Notes under the pieces: generated by a model
The model's input: the letters and a program-made list of their open reading frames with translations, nothing else
Told to the model about the DNA's origin: nothing
Databases searched by the model: none
Shown: piece after piece, positions 33,250-45,321 of the stretch
Position numbering within the stretch: the first letter of the stretch is position 1
Layout of the letters: each line of letters opens with the position of its first letter
Assembly: GCA_028752905.1 (NCBI GenBank)
Contig: JAQNBH010000013.1
Coordinates: 43,602,071-43,666,070, forward strand
DNA: 64,000 nucleotides
Direction of reading: 5' to 3'
DNA from: Cladorhizidae sp. MBARI D1340-BT2
Taxonomy: Eukaryota; Porifera; Demospongiae; Poecilosclerida; Cladorhizidae
Translations under genes and position numbers: made by a program

Positions 33250-36200
33250 TGATATCCACTTGTCAGCGGTGCCAAAAATTGGAGAAGATTAAGACCATTG
33301 CAACAGAGCTGCATCCTATCAAAGTTTCCAACAGGTCACTGATTTTATACTGCATGTCCCATGCAAATCACATGAACATTATATGCTTAAACTCCCTTCA
33401 TCCACACACCCCACATCTGGGAACGTCTGCCTACTAGGCACCTGCACATTGCACAATCAAGTCATGTGTATCGCATGGTCCTCAAAAAAAAATCTTGTGA
33501 AGAAATGGCATGACACTGCAGCTTGGATGAGACAGGAATCACTGAGGCAAACACCATCACTGAGGCAAACACCATCACTGAGGCAAACACCATCACTGAG
33601 GCAAACACCATCACTGAGGCAAACACCATCACTGAGGCAAACACCATCACTGAGGCAAACACCATCACTGAGGCAAACACCATCACTGAGGCAAATACCA
33701 TCATTTCTTTTTTAAATAACTGTGTTCATGTTGTTTTCAGTCATTGCACATGTGCAGCATGGACATGTACAGTGCAAGTACAAAATTCAAAGCAAATCAT
33801 CAATATTGGGGGAAATGTGGGGATGTCAGATGTGGCTGTTTCTGAATTATGGACAGTGACTAACCAGATAAGAGGAGTATGAGTATATAACTGTGTTTGT
33901 GTTTTGTATCTTGGTATATAGAATAAATTGGTATATAGAATAAAACATTATTTTAATGTTTTATATTAAAGATGGAAGACTCTGGGCATTGACCTGATTG
34001 GCCCATTTGCAGCTACCGATAAAGGCCACAGATATGTCTGCACTATGACTGACCTTTTCACAAAGTGGGTGTTTGCTCGTCCCATTAAGTCGAAGTATGC
34101 TGCAGATGTTGCTAAAGTGATACTTGAGCTCATCTACAGCTATGATCCTCCAAGGAAAATAATCATGGACCAGGGCCGTGAATTTATTATAGTGACAAGT
34201 CTTAAATATTTTTAACATTCAAGGTGCAAAATAAATTCTAAATAAGAATTTAATTCAGGATTTCTCAATGTTAGATTTTTAGTTATATAGCAGTGGTGGT
34301 CAGACAACTCATCTTTTCTCCATAACTACTACGCAAGATAGCTTCGTTTTACAGTGAATGTTATTAGTAACATAGTATAGTGTGCATTATACTTGGGATC
34401 TATTTCATGCTGTTTTGCTTTTCCAACTCAGGTAAATGATTTCATCTTTGCTGCCTTTGTGGTGAAGCGAATGATGCGTTCTGCATACCATCCAGAAATA
34501 AATGGCCAGGATGAGAGCACAAACCAGACATTTAAGAGGGCACTGTCCAAATACACAAATGACAGCCAAACTGACTGGAACAAGTAAGTTACTATATTTG
34601 AAGCTACTATGCATCAGTGGTGGTCAGTGTATCTGTTGTAGCAGCTTGCTATTACTGGATGGATTTTGTAATCCATCGTATGACCTAGAATTCCAATATA
34701 GCAAGTGTAACTGTTGGTTGGTGTATAGGCTTACTATGTACATGTCTTTAGTTCTTCTCATGCTTTGCATTTTGTTGATATCTTAGATTTGTGATCTCTA
34801 CCACTTATGGCATCAACACTAGCATACAATCATCAACAAAGCAGCAGCCCTTTGTACTGATGTTCTATGGCACAGCTCGGGGTGCCATAGCCATTAACGC
34901 AGAACATGATTGTGAAGAAGAGCTACAGTATGTGAATATACACACTGACATGTCTCCTGAAGAGATTAAAACAGACTTGGATGATCGTGTAGCAAAGCTA
35001 AAGATTGTCTAGTGGCAGACTATAATTAATGAAATATATTTAGAAACTAATTCGCTGTGCATATTTTATTTGTGAATGAAATTATGGCAGTTTTCATATT
35101 GATGTAGGTAAAATGATCCACAGCAACTCTTTTTATTATACTTCCGTATTCACTTAGGTACAGGCCCTGGATGAACAGGTACAGGCCCTGGATGAACAGG
35201 TACAAGAGAAGCCAAGGCCAAGCACAAGTTGTATTTTGATGCCAAGCAAAAGAAAGGCTTAAAACGCTTCCAGTTTTGCTTAGGGTGATAATTGATAAGA
35301 CAAAAATTAAGATATTTATGGTGCCATATATATACTGCTCTTTGTGAGATACGGAGAGGAAGGGCAGAGTGGAAATCAGTTTCAATAAAATAAATTTTGA
35401 ATATTATATTTCCAAACATTTTATGTTTAATAGACAAAAGTTTTGGCTTGAAGATATGCACATGTTCAAAATTATTTGTTGTTTGCTGCAGGTGACCATG
35501 TCTTGAAGAGGAATGTACGAAAAGCATCAAGGAAAGGTGACAGGTTATCACGAGACTTGTTGGGGCCTTACAAAATAACTGACATCACTTCTATGGGACT
35601 CTGCACATTGCAGGATGATAATGGCAATCCCATAAAATCAGGACACCTAAAGCCTTACTTGACCCGTAGTATACCAGGTCATGAAACCATGCTTCAAGAC
35701 AATCTTGTAGGTGATGTGTCCCAACAAATACCTACAACTGAGAGTGGCTATGCAAGCTTGTAGACAAGCTTACCCCTCCCTCCCTCTGACCTACAATACC
35801 TGGATTGTGACTTTGATTGTGATACTAGTATCGAGGAAGCCACTGTGAATCTGGCCATGAATATTGCAGCGAAGAGTCCACCAAGGAAGAGGCAGTGCAC
35901 AGCAAACCTTGGTGTGGTGTCAACTCTTGGCCTGCATCCCAACAAACCCTATACTGAGAAACAGAGCACAATCATTCTACCTCCAGTCCAACCACCCACA
36001 CGCACTGTGGACCAGGACCAACGACAACCAGAAAAGATGTGCATTTCTACGGAATCTTCACAGACCGAGACAGATTGTTTTGTGACTGGTGCGACACGGA
36101 CTGTACTGAGGGTAAATGGCAAATGCCTACCGTGCCAACAGCTTGTCAGCTGCAGAGAGTTACTCAGAGACTTTCTCATAACTCTCCCATCTGGAGCATG

Positions 36201-37078
36201 GTTGGAGGACACCCACATTAATGAAGCTCAGGCCCTACTTCATGTACAGTTTCCAGTGATGGGTGGCCTTCAGCCAGTTCAATATTTGGCACCAGGCAGT
36301 GGAGACTCACTTACTGGAACTCCAGTAGAGAATTATGTGCAGATCATGAATACTGGCGGCCACTGGGTTTGTGCATCAAATATAGAAGCATCCAAGGGCA
36401 CAGTGTTGTTATATGACAGCCTTCCTACCAGAACCAATAAGTCATTGTTTAAACTATGGCCTGACTCAACTAAAATCCAGATTTTTTTAAATTTTTTATT
36501 TTATAATGTTTGACATGTTTTCTTCAAGTCGGGTGAATGGAATTGAGGACTATGTACAGTAATATTTGATATTACACCTTAATACATGGACCTAATACTT
36601 TATTATATCTGTTCTTATCATTGATGCAGAATTGGATACGTTGAAAGGCCTTGCCTGGATGGAGCATTATGCTGGAACTTACCTTATCATTGAGAAACTA
36701 AAAATACAGAGACAGGCTGGAGGCAATGATTTTGGGTTATTTGCTATTGTAATTGCAACAGCTCTATGCGGTTGCAACAGCTCTATGCAGTGGGATTAAC
36801 CGATCAGTCATAACCTTTGATCAGAGCAAGATGTGACACTATCTAGCAATGTCCTTTCCGACAAGACAATTACTATCGGACTGTAACCTACAAGAAGTTG
36901 GACGAAAGAATACCACTTATCTGCATATGTAGGCATCCCCATGAACCCCGCCCTTATGGTTGCACAGTGCTGTTCATGTAAAGAATGGTTCCATCAATCT
37001 TGTGCTAACATTCCTTCATCAGCCATTGCAAACTTACATGAAGAATGGAATTGTCAGCAATGTAAAGACAGCCTGTAA
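33250..37078 (+). CDS. Ginger-like gene: integrase, Ulp1-type protease, PHD finger; split and partly decayed
   Basis: Pieces in order: STCQRCQKLEKIKTIATELH (end of the integrase zinc-binding domain, about 33,255); a core exon with GIDLIGPF and IIMDQGREF (33,970-34,192); a second core exon with the third acidic residue in GQDESTNQTF (34,432-34,585, donor gtaagt); QQPFVLMFYG (34,786-35,012); the GPY domain LLGPYKITDI (35,492-35,760). A Ulp1-like protease follows: WLEDTHINEAQALL, GGHWVCAS, LLYDSL, then GGNDFGLFAI near 36,722. A PHD finger closes it (36,922-37,078; CICRHPHEP, CCSCKEWFH, WNCQQC). This order is that of Ginger1 transposons and KRBA2-like derivatives. DDE residues are present. The protease catalytic Cys is Phe (codon 36,731-36,733). 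At least two frameshifts are visible (near 35,200 and 35,763). Exon limits are approximate. Confidence 0.75.
33538..33702 (+). repeat. 18-bp minisatellite in a Ginger-like gene intron
   Basis: Nine nearly perfect copies of actgaggcaaacaccatc. The period keeps frames open on both strands (ITEANT / SLRQTP), which is an artefact. It lies between the zinc-binding piece and the first integrase core exon, so it is probably intronic. Confidence 0.97.
35158..35199 (+). repeat. 21-bp exact tandem duplication in the integrase tail
   Basis: gtacaggccctggatgaacag is present twice in a row directly after an acceptor-like ttcacttag. It adds seven residues (VQALDEQ) in frame. Further on, the frame shifts by one base relative to the expected KAKHKLYFDAKQKKG. 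Confidence 0.85.
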
Positions 37079-38640
37079 TATATTAAGAGTAATCAATTAG
37101 CTTGTTAACATATATAATATAGTGCACTCTTGGATTGTGAAATATATTGCGAGTTATTTGGCAAGATATGAAATTCATGGTCAGTTGTCAATGAGAATAA
37201 TGAATAATTCATAGAATGGGTTTTCCTATATACCACAACACTTGAGAGGAATGGGAGTAATGTGACGGGTGCGATATATAGCATGCCATATAGTTAACTA
37301 AAAGCTATATTGCTTATATATATAAGAATAATCCATACTTAGTATTAGAAAGAGAGGAGAAAAACAATTCAAGTGAAATTAGAATATCTAACAAGCAGAC
37401 GAAACGGAAATGAACGAGGGTTCTGGGTCAGCAAGGTACCCACCCTACTTGAGACACAGTCCCACAGAGCTTGCAATGGCAACACAAGGTATGGATAGTA
37501 ATAAAAATAAATATGTAAATTATATAGTCACTGATAAGTATTAATATGGAGAGCGAACTGATGGGCAGAGCCGACTTACATTTACTCTGCTCATCTTTAG
37601 CTCTGAACATCACACAGGAGCATACCATTGCACCATCATCAAAATAAACATAATTTTATGCTTGTATATATGATTCCAAAACCCAGGCAGGGTCTTATGG
37701 AGTGAGTGACCAAGGAATTTCCACGGTCATAAGACCCTGCATCTATGCAATCACTGATCATTGTGTTGCTCACTCATTCTCCTATATACTATATAACTCC
37801 TGCTAATTATATGTAAAGATTGAGTTCTGTGATAATTTCATGCCTTGTTCTGATAATTATGGAATATGTATATAGCTATATTATATATTTATAGGTGTTG
37901 TGAAAGATTGTGCACTTCTTGTTGTACTGTGGGGAGTTTGCTGGTGATTGAGGAAGATTATTGGATATGGTCGAGAGCATTGAAGGGTCTGAGGAGTGGG
38001 TGGTAGAATGGAGAAATGAAGATGATGAAGGGAGAGTAGGCTTAAATGTTGTTGGGTAGGTGAGTATATAGCAGGGGTGAAGGAAGAGGTGTTGGGTACG
38101 GTAGGCCAAATTGTAATGGAAAATGTGTTCAAGCGGTGGGAGAAGAGAAAAAGATTTTTAGTACTTAGTCTTTGGCACCCCCCCCCCCCCCCCCCCCCCC
38201 CCACCATCCCAACAAACACTGTTGTAATGGAGAAGATTTTTTTTTTAATGAAAAGACAAAGTTATGACAAAGTTATATATATATCTTGACAATACCTCGG
38301 ACACATGCGTATATACATCATCATGATTACATGTCAGAATGTAGGCATGGGCATGGCAAGGGCAAGAGGGAGGTGGGGTAGAAATGCAATTACATTTTAA
38401 AGAAAAGAATTAAGATTGAGAAGTTAATGCTTTTTTCTTCGGTAGTCATTACAAGGCTCAACAGAACAATTAAATTCTACATTTGTATATACTGTAATAA
38501 AGTTTTATTATTTTATGTTGTTAATTTTATTGTTTGGTTAATAATGTTTTTCTTTTTCAAAAAGCACATTAAAAAAAACTACGTAGTTATCAAAGTTCAG
38601 TGTAGCCTTATTAACCCTAACACAGATACTGCGTAGCTTA
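37079..38640. other. No gene recognised; short hairpin and C run
   Basis: AT-rich. A perfect 13-base inverted repeat gcagggtcttatg / cataagaccctgc lies at 37,687-37,699 and 37,728-37,740. A run of about 23 C residues lies at 38,180-38,202. No coding domain recognised. Confidence 0.5.
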
Positions 38641-38657
38641 CTGCCACAGAACCATCT

Positions 38658-40334
38658 CCGGTGTCGTGCCAAATCATTCCAGTTGCCAAATTTGTCCTCT
38701 TTGACCTACAGCGCATGCGCAGAGACGGGTTTTCTCTTGGACAGCGTGCTTGCTAAATTTATCCTCCTACCGATTTTCTCTTTCCACAGCGTGCTTGCCA
38801 AATTTATCCTCCTGGATTTCTCCTAGCGTGCGTTACTCAACATGTTGATTGCTCCTATATATATATCTAGCTACCTGTCAGTGTGTATCAACTTTTGATT
38901 GCATTTGCAGATGGAGCAAACAGAGTGTGGAGTACATTTAAGTAAGGTGGAGCATTACATCACGCATGGCACCTATAGTAGTGATACTGAGCCCAAGGAA
39001 TACAGTGGTATTAGAAAAAGGATTGGCAGCTTTGATATCATTGGTATGTACAATATCTGTCTATAATAATTGCATATTTTCCTTTTTCTTACAGAACGAT
39101 ATGCCAGCAATTCGGGCGAAAATGATAACAGAGCTAAAAATAAAAAAAACTAGTGTGAACTGCTGTGTCTATATGTATATATATATATATATATATTTTA
39201 AGTTATATTATAATATATAATCAGCCATAATTAATAAAGGTCTTTGCATTAAAAGTTGGGAAAAGAATACTTATATAATATATATATAAATAGTCAAATA
39301 TATATGGTCGACTGAATATCCAGATATGCAGGGGCGTATAAACCATGGGGGCCGAGGCCCCCCAATCATCAACAGCTTTGGCCCAGGGCCCCCCAATATT
39401 ATGGCTAAGTTAGATAAATAATACAACCAAAAAACATGGTGAATTTTTGATTGATTTGCTTATATATAATAGATTTGAAACACCACAAGATCTTGTTGAA
39501 GGTTAAGGAGAGTATGATGGTGAGCCTTGTTACCCTCACAATGATGTATATACCACCTACTCAGGATAACTACCTTCAGAACTCAATCATTGTGTGCTAC
39601 TGAAAATATATATAAGCATTGCTAAGCTAGACCTTGTTGATGTGACCAGAGAATTTATTTCTACATGAGAAAGAAGGAAGAACTTTAATTTAATCTATTT
39701 TAATTATCAGGTCTTATAAAAATGCTTGGGTCTCAAAAATAGTCTGATTTGGAAGAGTGACTCTGAATATTCTCCTCTTACACCCACCCATCAAGGGCGC
39801 AGACAGAGGCCCTACTTCAATCAACCAATCGTTATAGTTCTCGCTTATGCAGTTCTCCTGCAGGACACACATGCAATTTTGGTCTATATAGAAGGCCCAA
39901 GAATTGATCTCTGAGAGTGTAAAATTTCCTGGGGGAGCATACCCCCAGATCCCCCTAGTTAATATACATAAATGCTAATATCATTAGCTACTAATTAGCC
40001 ACTAATTTTAGTTTAGATACCAAATGGTAAGGAGTAGGTAATATAATAATTCCATCAGTTTGATTTCACGATATCAAAGTTTGTTAAAAATGTTTTCTAA
40101 ATTTTTACATTGTAAATTTACCCTGCAGAAATATGCTGGAATTGAAATAATGCTCAATAAACAATTAAGTGCAAAGGGGAGGAAGAGAATAAATATGGCA
40201 CGGGGAAGAATTTAGCAGGCGGGAAGACGAGAACGTGCCATATTATTCCCACTACGCGCGAATCCGTGTTGACGCATGCGCTGTAGGTCAAAGAGGACAA
40301 ATTTGGCAACGGGAAGGATTTGGCACGACACCGG
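38658..40334. mobile_element. 1.7-kb element with 62-bp terminal inverted repeats (no transposase seen)
   Basis: 38,658-38,719 and 40,273-40,334 are inverted copies with about three mismatches in 62 bases (ccggtgtcgtgccaaat ... acagcgcatgcg). Outside this, weaker similarity continues for about 25 bases. The word gccaaatt followed by a pyrimidine run recurs inside the left end (38,683, 38,789) and inverted near the right end, like subterminal binding motifs. The interior is AT-rich with no transposase domain, so this is best described as a foldback or non-autonomous DNA element. Target duplication not established. Confidence 0.65.
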
Positions 40335-40734
40335 GAGTAATTTGGCAAGTGCGTCTTTTTTTCCAACAATAAACATTACATATTGTATTACTAAAATCTA
40401 AATTAAACCGTCCACCTCAGGAGATCGAATGGGGAGGCGGTGGATCCAGAGGGGTGCATTACCCCTCCATAAGTTTATCGCTAACCTCTGGAGGGAAATT
40501 AAGCTTCATTTGGTGACCGATGTCCCTGGAGTCCTATATCCGGATCCGGAAATAAAGATTCGGGACGGAAGGAAATAAATATTTGCGCACACGCATCGAG
40601 TAATAATTATGGCATGACGACACTGGCCCCAAAAAGTAATGAGTGTAATGGTTGGTAAAGGGTCTGCTACATGGCAGTCCCTCAAAGCCAGAGCCTGGAG
40701 CCAGAAAAGTATCAGGTCATCCTGTAGTGATAAA
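40335..40734. other. Short spacer between two DNA elements
   Basis: No coding domain. Contains ggttggtaaagggtctgcta at 40,651, another occurrence of the ggtaaagggtc word. Confidence 0.5.
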
Positions 40735-40742
40735 ATTCTTCG
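40735..40742 (+). repeat. 8-bp target site duplication, left
   Basis: attcttcg, repeated exactly at 41,983-41,990 and flanking the Merlin-type element. Confidence 0.85.
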
Positions 40743-41982
40743 GGATCAATTCACATATACGGCCAGTAGCCGCGTGAAATTCGTGCGCGTTTAATTAACT
40801 TAAAATAAATAATTAACTAAAAGCATAGGTGTTAATTGAACCTAATTAATGGCCCATCTATTTTATTATTCTTGTATAATTCAATTGTTGCTATTATAAT
40901 TGTTATCAATTCTTATTCCCATTCAATTGTTATTTTATACATACATTTCATTATCATATCATTCAGACAGGGTATTGCTGACTTATATATTTAACATTAT
41001 ATTATTAAATGCCAAGTGTTTTTGACTGTCCATGCCGCTCTCGCCAAATAAATTCATCCAGGTAGCTTCCAGTCTGATGTGCATGGCATCCTTTCATCCT
41101 CTTCAGTTTGGTCTTTACTCTATTCCAATACGACTCAATGTTTTGTGTATGGGTACCCGACCCAGGGTCTACAAAATGCAGGGAATGGTTGACAGTTTGG
41201 TGGCTAGAGACACCAGCAAGCGATCGAACTTGGTTATAAGCCTTCCACTGGTCTGAGTGGATGACTGTGTTGGGTGCAATATGGGCTTGTAAGATGGGCA
41301 GTAGGGTGGCCGCATCTCTTTTCGCCACTTCCTGAAGGCTGGTGAGGTCGAGATGTCGACCATTCCGAACACCCAGACTTCTTGGGCTGGAGGTCTGCCT
41401 CTGTGGTGCTGTATGTTAGATTAGGTAATAATTAGATAATGGGATCCAGATAAGGTAAGGTAAAGTAGATAAGGTAAAGTAAGTAGGTTTCTAAATATAC
41501 TATATCTGTCTATAAACCTTTGGTTTGTGTCGGAAGAGCGATTCATCGATTTGCACCACCCCTCCAAGCACAATTGGCGCTTGCAATAGCTTAGTCGAAC
41601 ACACTTCCCTCAGCCACTGGTAGATACTCACCCCTCTTTGTGGACTGATGCCAGCATCTCAGCTTGCCTCGCATATAGGATACTCCCGAGACCACAGATA
41701 CATTAGCAGGACCCATTGCCTGAGCTTTAATCTATGTAGAACCAAGAAACATATATGCATCTTGAGGACTAATGCTGAGTGTATATTCAGCAATACTCTC
41801 ATTAATGTCTTCAAAGGATGATAGCCCAGAGTCTATATTCAGTAATACTCTCATTGATGTCTTCAAAGGATGATACTCCATTAACACCAGTTTATGCAAT
41901 GCTTTTAGTTAATTATTTATTTTAAGTTAATTACACGCGCACGAATTTCACGCGGCTACTGGCCGTATATGTGAATTGATCC
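40743..41982 (-). mobile_element. Merlin-superfamily DNA transposon with 84-bp TIRs
   Basis: The element is 1,240 bp. Terminal inverted repeats at 40,743-40,826 and 41,899-41,982 begin ggatcaattcacatatacgg and differ at about one position. The flanking 8-bp duplication attcttcg agrees with the 8-9-bp duplications known for Merlin (IS1016/IS1595-like) elements. The transposase is on the minus strand. The near-identity of the ends suggests a recent insertion. Confidence 0.9.
41005..41580 (-). pseudogene. Merlin transposase (ISXO2/IS1595-like DDE), broken
   Basis: The minus strand starts near 41,570 with GVVQIDESL-like codons (first catalytic Asp). An interruption of about 100 bases (41,420-41,520) and a frame change follow. 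Then come RGRPPAQ-type and VFGMVDISTSPA residues and the long frame 41,328-41,005: VIHSDQWKAYNQV (second Asp), HQTVNHSLHFVDP and HTQNIESYWNRVKTKLKRMK (Glu region). The interruption may be an intron or an insertion. At least one frameshift near 41,300 makes the gene inactive as read. The N-terminus is not clear. Confidence 0.8.
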
Positions 41983-41990
41983 ATTCTTCG
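41983..41990 (+). repeat. 8-bp target site duplication, right
   Basis: attcttcg, partner of 40,735-40,742. Confidence 0.85.
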
Positions 41991-42054
41991 CACTGCTCAC
42001 CTTCATAGCCAGCTACATGGCTAATTTAACAAATAGGATCATACTTCTCAATAA

Positions 42055-42190
42055 ATAAGTACTGTTGACTTATTTTTTAAATATAGATTGTTATTAGGTT
42101 AGTTACTAAATAGTTTCACACTGTGCTGTGTAAAGCCTGTGTTATATATGTGATGGCCTTAACAGGCTCAGCAATAGCAACATTAAATCA
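42055..42190. repeat. Dispersed repeat, inverted relative to 21,110-21,240
   Basis: Reverse complement of 21,110-21,240 (ggttagttactaaatagttt, then gatggccttaacaggctcag). Sits just outside the left edge of unit B. Confidence 0.7.
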
Positions 42191-42344
42191 TCAACTTCAA
42201 ATCTGTAATTCACTCGACGTTTCGACTAGATGCTCGAGCTTTCATCAGGAATAAGGCTAGAGCGAATACAATTTTAATTATAATGTTATGTCAACTTAGA
42301 GTTCATTGAAAGGACATCAAAAATGCACAATAGTTATAGCTGAC

Positions 42345-43131
42345 CGCTCGTAGAGGTTGGTAAAGGGTCTGTCTAGGGCGAAACTTCATACTGACCAACG
42401 GGGATGGTTGGGATGAGCGCGCGCGAAGTGATGCTTTCAACCAGTTCTCCGCTACTGCACTACGCGACATAATTTTGAAACCAGGATCTTCTAGCTTCTC
42501 AAGCTGAAAGATGCAGATACTAACCAAGCCACAAATATATACATGTATTTTCACCACTAGTCCAAGCCCCACCACCTCCAGTGATCCTTACCCGAAATTG
42601 AGACCTGTTCCAGATAAACGCTGCTGATGCTTTCTTTCTTCCTCTGCAGAGTGGGAGCGTGGCAGCTGCATACTCCACCACCTGTCTCACTCCACTAAAG
42701 TCCCTTATTGTGTGGCATGGAAGAGGCTGTAGCAAGTGGCAGGCAAGCACACTAGGCTCAGTCTGTGAGGTGTGCAATAGCTACATACTTGTATATCTTT
42801 TTACTGTTTTCTCTCTTAGTCTTGTTGGCCAGCCTCTCTTCCCCAGCACAGGAGTCTAGCATGTTTTTTCTTCTTCGTGTTTAACACGAGCAGCTGCCAC
42901 CACATTTGCTGACTGTGCAACACACAAGTGACCATGTGAGGTGGACCAGCCTCTCTCTTTCTGTGCGTGTGTGTGCATGAGAGTCCGGCCAGCAAGACTA
43001 GCTTGCTGTCTCCATTATTATTACATCAACTGTCTAGCGCTCACCATTGTTCTATATATAGCCTTAGTTGCAGCCACACACCCAGCCACGCCCTCCCCAT
43101 TTTAAGTTTTTCTCTTTTTCCTTCCCCCCAG
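42345..43131 (+). other. Left part of unit B (duplicon start, possible first exon)
   Basis: Matches unit C 26,070-26,842. It includes an acceptor-like site (tttcttcctctgcag) and an open stretch 42,656-42,767 (TTCLTPLKSLIVWHGRGCSK) ending in gag/gtgtgc, which has donor form. The homologous unit C stretch keeps the frame but its acceptor reads gcaaag. I do not recognise a protein family. Confidence 0.4.
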
Positions 43132-43394
43132 AGAAGCCTCAAGTATTCACTGGCCACATGACCCCGGCAGCTCTGGTCACAGCCATCATCTGCCTCCTCC
43201 TCATCTCTGTCCACTTCCTCAACACAGTTCTGCACAAGAGAGTGCAGAAGATTCCTCTGCACGTCCGGCCCAACTTATTGTGGTGGGTGGAGTTGCCTGT
43301 GAAGAGGTTGTGCATGTTTAATGTGATGTCAGTACAAGGAGATATCATGTGTCCCCATCAAGTAATTCTTGCCTCAAGTCTAATTTGTGGTTGA
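43132..43394 (+). CDS. Candidate exon of unrecognised membrane protein, unit B
   Basis: An open frame directly after tttttccttccccccag, with one hydrophobic segment (LVTAIICLLLISVHFLN) and the conserved RPNLLWWVELPVKRLCMF stretch. Compared with unit C it lacks the 12-base insertion and differs at a handful of residues. A donor could be caa/gtaatt near 43,366, before the nominal stop at 43,394. The following 66-bp array would then be in the intron and 44,782-44,851 the next exon. Confidence 0.4.
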
Positions 43395-43789
43395 CACTTA
43401 TTCCCCCTCCCTATTGTATTTTTCAGCGTAGGTTATTTTGGCCTCTGCTATATATATGGTGTGGTGCAGGATTGGGCCGCACATTTGCTCTTCCTAGTAC
43501 TATCACCATAAGGGATGGAATTTTCATGTGCTCCTTAAGTTCATCTTACATTTATGTTGTTATTAAATATTATTGTTGTTGTTGGCTTTGTGAGCTAATA
43601 AAAAATTCTGAGGATGCCCTCCAGCTTTTTATTTTGAGCCATGGAGTGCTCCCAAGAAGTCTAAGGTTGCGTCCTCCCCCTCTCTCCATTTTCTGTTTTT
43701 AAACTTTGTTTGAGTGAGTACAAATCAATAACTAGCTGGAGTGGGTGCCTGGTGATGATGGTCCAGTGTTTCTGCTGGTCCTGGTTGTC

Positions 43790-44625
43790 CATATGAGAGC
43801 CTTGAGTTGCCAGCTTTGCTGACCCCATCATTAGCCTGGTCCTGGTTGTCCATATCTTATGAGAGCCTTGAGTTGCCAGCTTTGCTGATCCCATCATTAG
43901 CCTGGTCCTGGTTGTCCATATCTTATGAGAGCCTTGAGTTGCCAGCTTTGCTGACCCCATCATTAGCCTGGTCCTGGTTGTCCATATCTTATGACAGCGT
44001 TGAGTTGCCAGCCAGCTTTGCTGACCCCATCATTGGCCTGGTACTGGTTGTCCATATCTTATGAGAGCCTTGAGTTGCCAGACCCCATCATTAGCCTGGT
44101 CCTGGTTGTCCATATCTTATGAGAGCCTTGAGTTGCCAGCTTTGCTGACCCCATCATTAAACTGGTCCTGGTTGTCCATATCTTATGACAGCGTTGAGTT
44201 GCCAGCCAGCTTTGCTGACCCCATCATTGGCCTGGTCCTGGTTGTCCATATCTTATGAGAGCCTTGAGTTGCCAGCTTTGCTGACCCCATCATTAAACTG
44301 GTCCTGGTTGTCCATATCTTATGACAGCGTTGAGTTGCCAGCCAGCTTTGCTGACCCCATCATTGGCCTGGTCCTGGTTGTCCATATCTTATGAGATCCT
44401 TGAGTTGCCAGCTTTGCTGACCCCATCATAGCCTGGTCCTGGTTGTCCATATCTTATGAGAGCCTTGAGTTGCCAGCTTTGCTGACCCCATCATTAGCCT
44501 GGTCCTGGTTGTCCATATCTTATGAGGGGCTTGAGTTGCCAGCTTTGCTGACCCTATCATAGCCTGGTCCTGGTTGTTCATATCTTATGAGGACCTTCTT
44601 TGCTGACCCCATCATTGGCTAGTTA
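43790..44625 (+). repeat. 66-bp minisatellite, unit B copy
   Basis: About 13 copies of the 66-bp unit. A two-unit block with the ccagccagc variant (cttatgacagcgttgagttg) is repeated three times (about 43,985, 44,180 and 44,320), showing block duplication specific to unit B. Confidence 0.95.
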
Positions 44626-44636
44626 GTGTCTTGTAT

Positions 44637-44781
44637 TTCTCCCCCCCCCCCTCCCTCTCTCCCTCCTCTTCTCCACCGCCTACTCCTCCTATTTCTCCTC
44701 CTGCTCCTGCCCTACCTCTACCTCCTCCTCCTCTCCTCCTCTTCCTCCCACATGTACTCCTTCTCTTCTCTCCTCCTCCAG
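44637..44781 (+). promoter_or_regulatory. CT-rich tract and acceptor-like cag, unit B
   Basis: Counterpart of 1,100-1,244, with a few extra CCT/CTA triplets and a longer C run. Confidence 0.5.
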
Positions 44782-44851
44782 GCTGGCCTACTGGCATAAT
44801 GGTGGCAACTACCATACAGTTGATTTTAGTGTCAAAGATAGCTCTTTCTGA
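44782..44851 (+). CDS. Candidate last exon, unrecognised protein (unit B)
   Basis: Same frame and stop as 1,245-1,314, ending KDSSF instead of KDSSL. AATAAA at 44,950-44,955 follows. Confidence 0.35.
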
Positions 44852-44949
44852 GTGGACATTGTGAGGTTAGGTTGGTAAGGGGTCTATAGCAAGCAAAAGA
44901 CAAGTGATTGGGGAGGCATGGAATTTGTAAGATGTCTGTCTACCTGCAA

Positions 44950-44955
44950 AATAAA
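44950..44955 (+). terminator. AATAAA polyadenylation-signal candidate, unit B
   Basis: Conserved partner of 1,412-1,417. Confidence 0.4.
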
Positions 44956-44959
44956 ATGC

Positions 44960-45282
44960 TCAATCAACTTTAAACTTCTTGTGAGCGTTGCTTATGCACA
45001 TACATAGCCATCAATCTCCTTCATATATATATGTGTACATATAATATTTACAATTGAAGAAATGAGTCCCACCACACACCACCTGTTTGGAGACAAAAAG
45101 ACTAGCATGTTTGAGTCTGTGTGCGATAGAGATGTAGAGAATAGAGATGTAGAGAATGTGTGGGCATCACTGGTGCACCAAGACACACTATGTATTGTTA
45201 CATACAACATTCCAAGGCAACCCGATATGCTTGAGGAGACTTCAACATCTTGTTTGGAGACACAAAGACTAGCCCAGTATGT

Positions 45283-45321
<39 letters not shown>

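Noticed and set aside
37687..37740. 13-base-arm hairpin as a terminator or miniature element
   Set aside because: Only about 54 bases in total, with no relatives seen in the window and no adjacent gene end. Kept only as a note.
37881..38219. 112-codon minus frame with a poly-Gly start
   Set aside because: It starts in the C run at 38,180 and has low-complexity Ser/Thr/Pro content. No domain, exon context or conservation.
39330..39960. hAT-type MITE bounded by caggggcgtataaacc and a gggggagcatacccccag-like end
   Set aside because: The two ends look like common invertebrate MITE ends, but I could not pair them as inverted repeats or find a target duplication.
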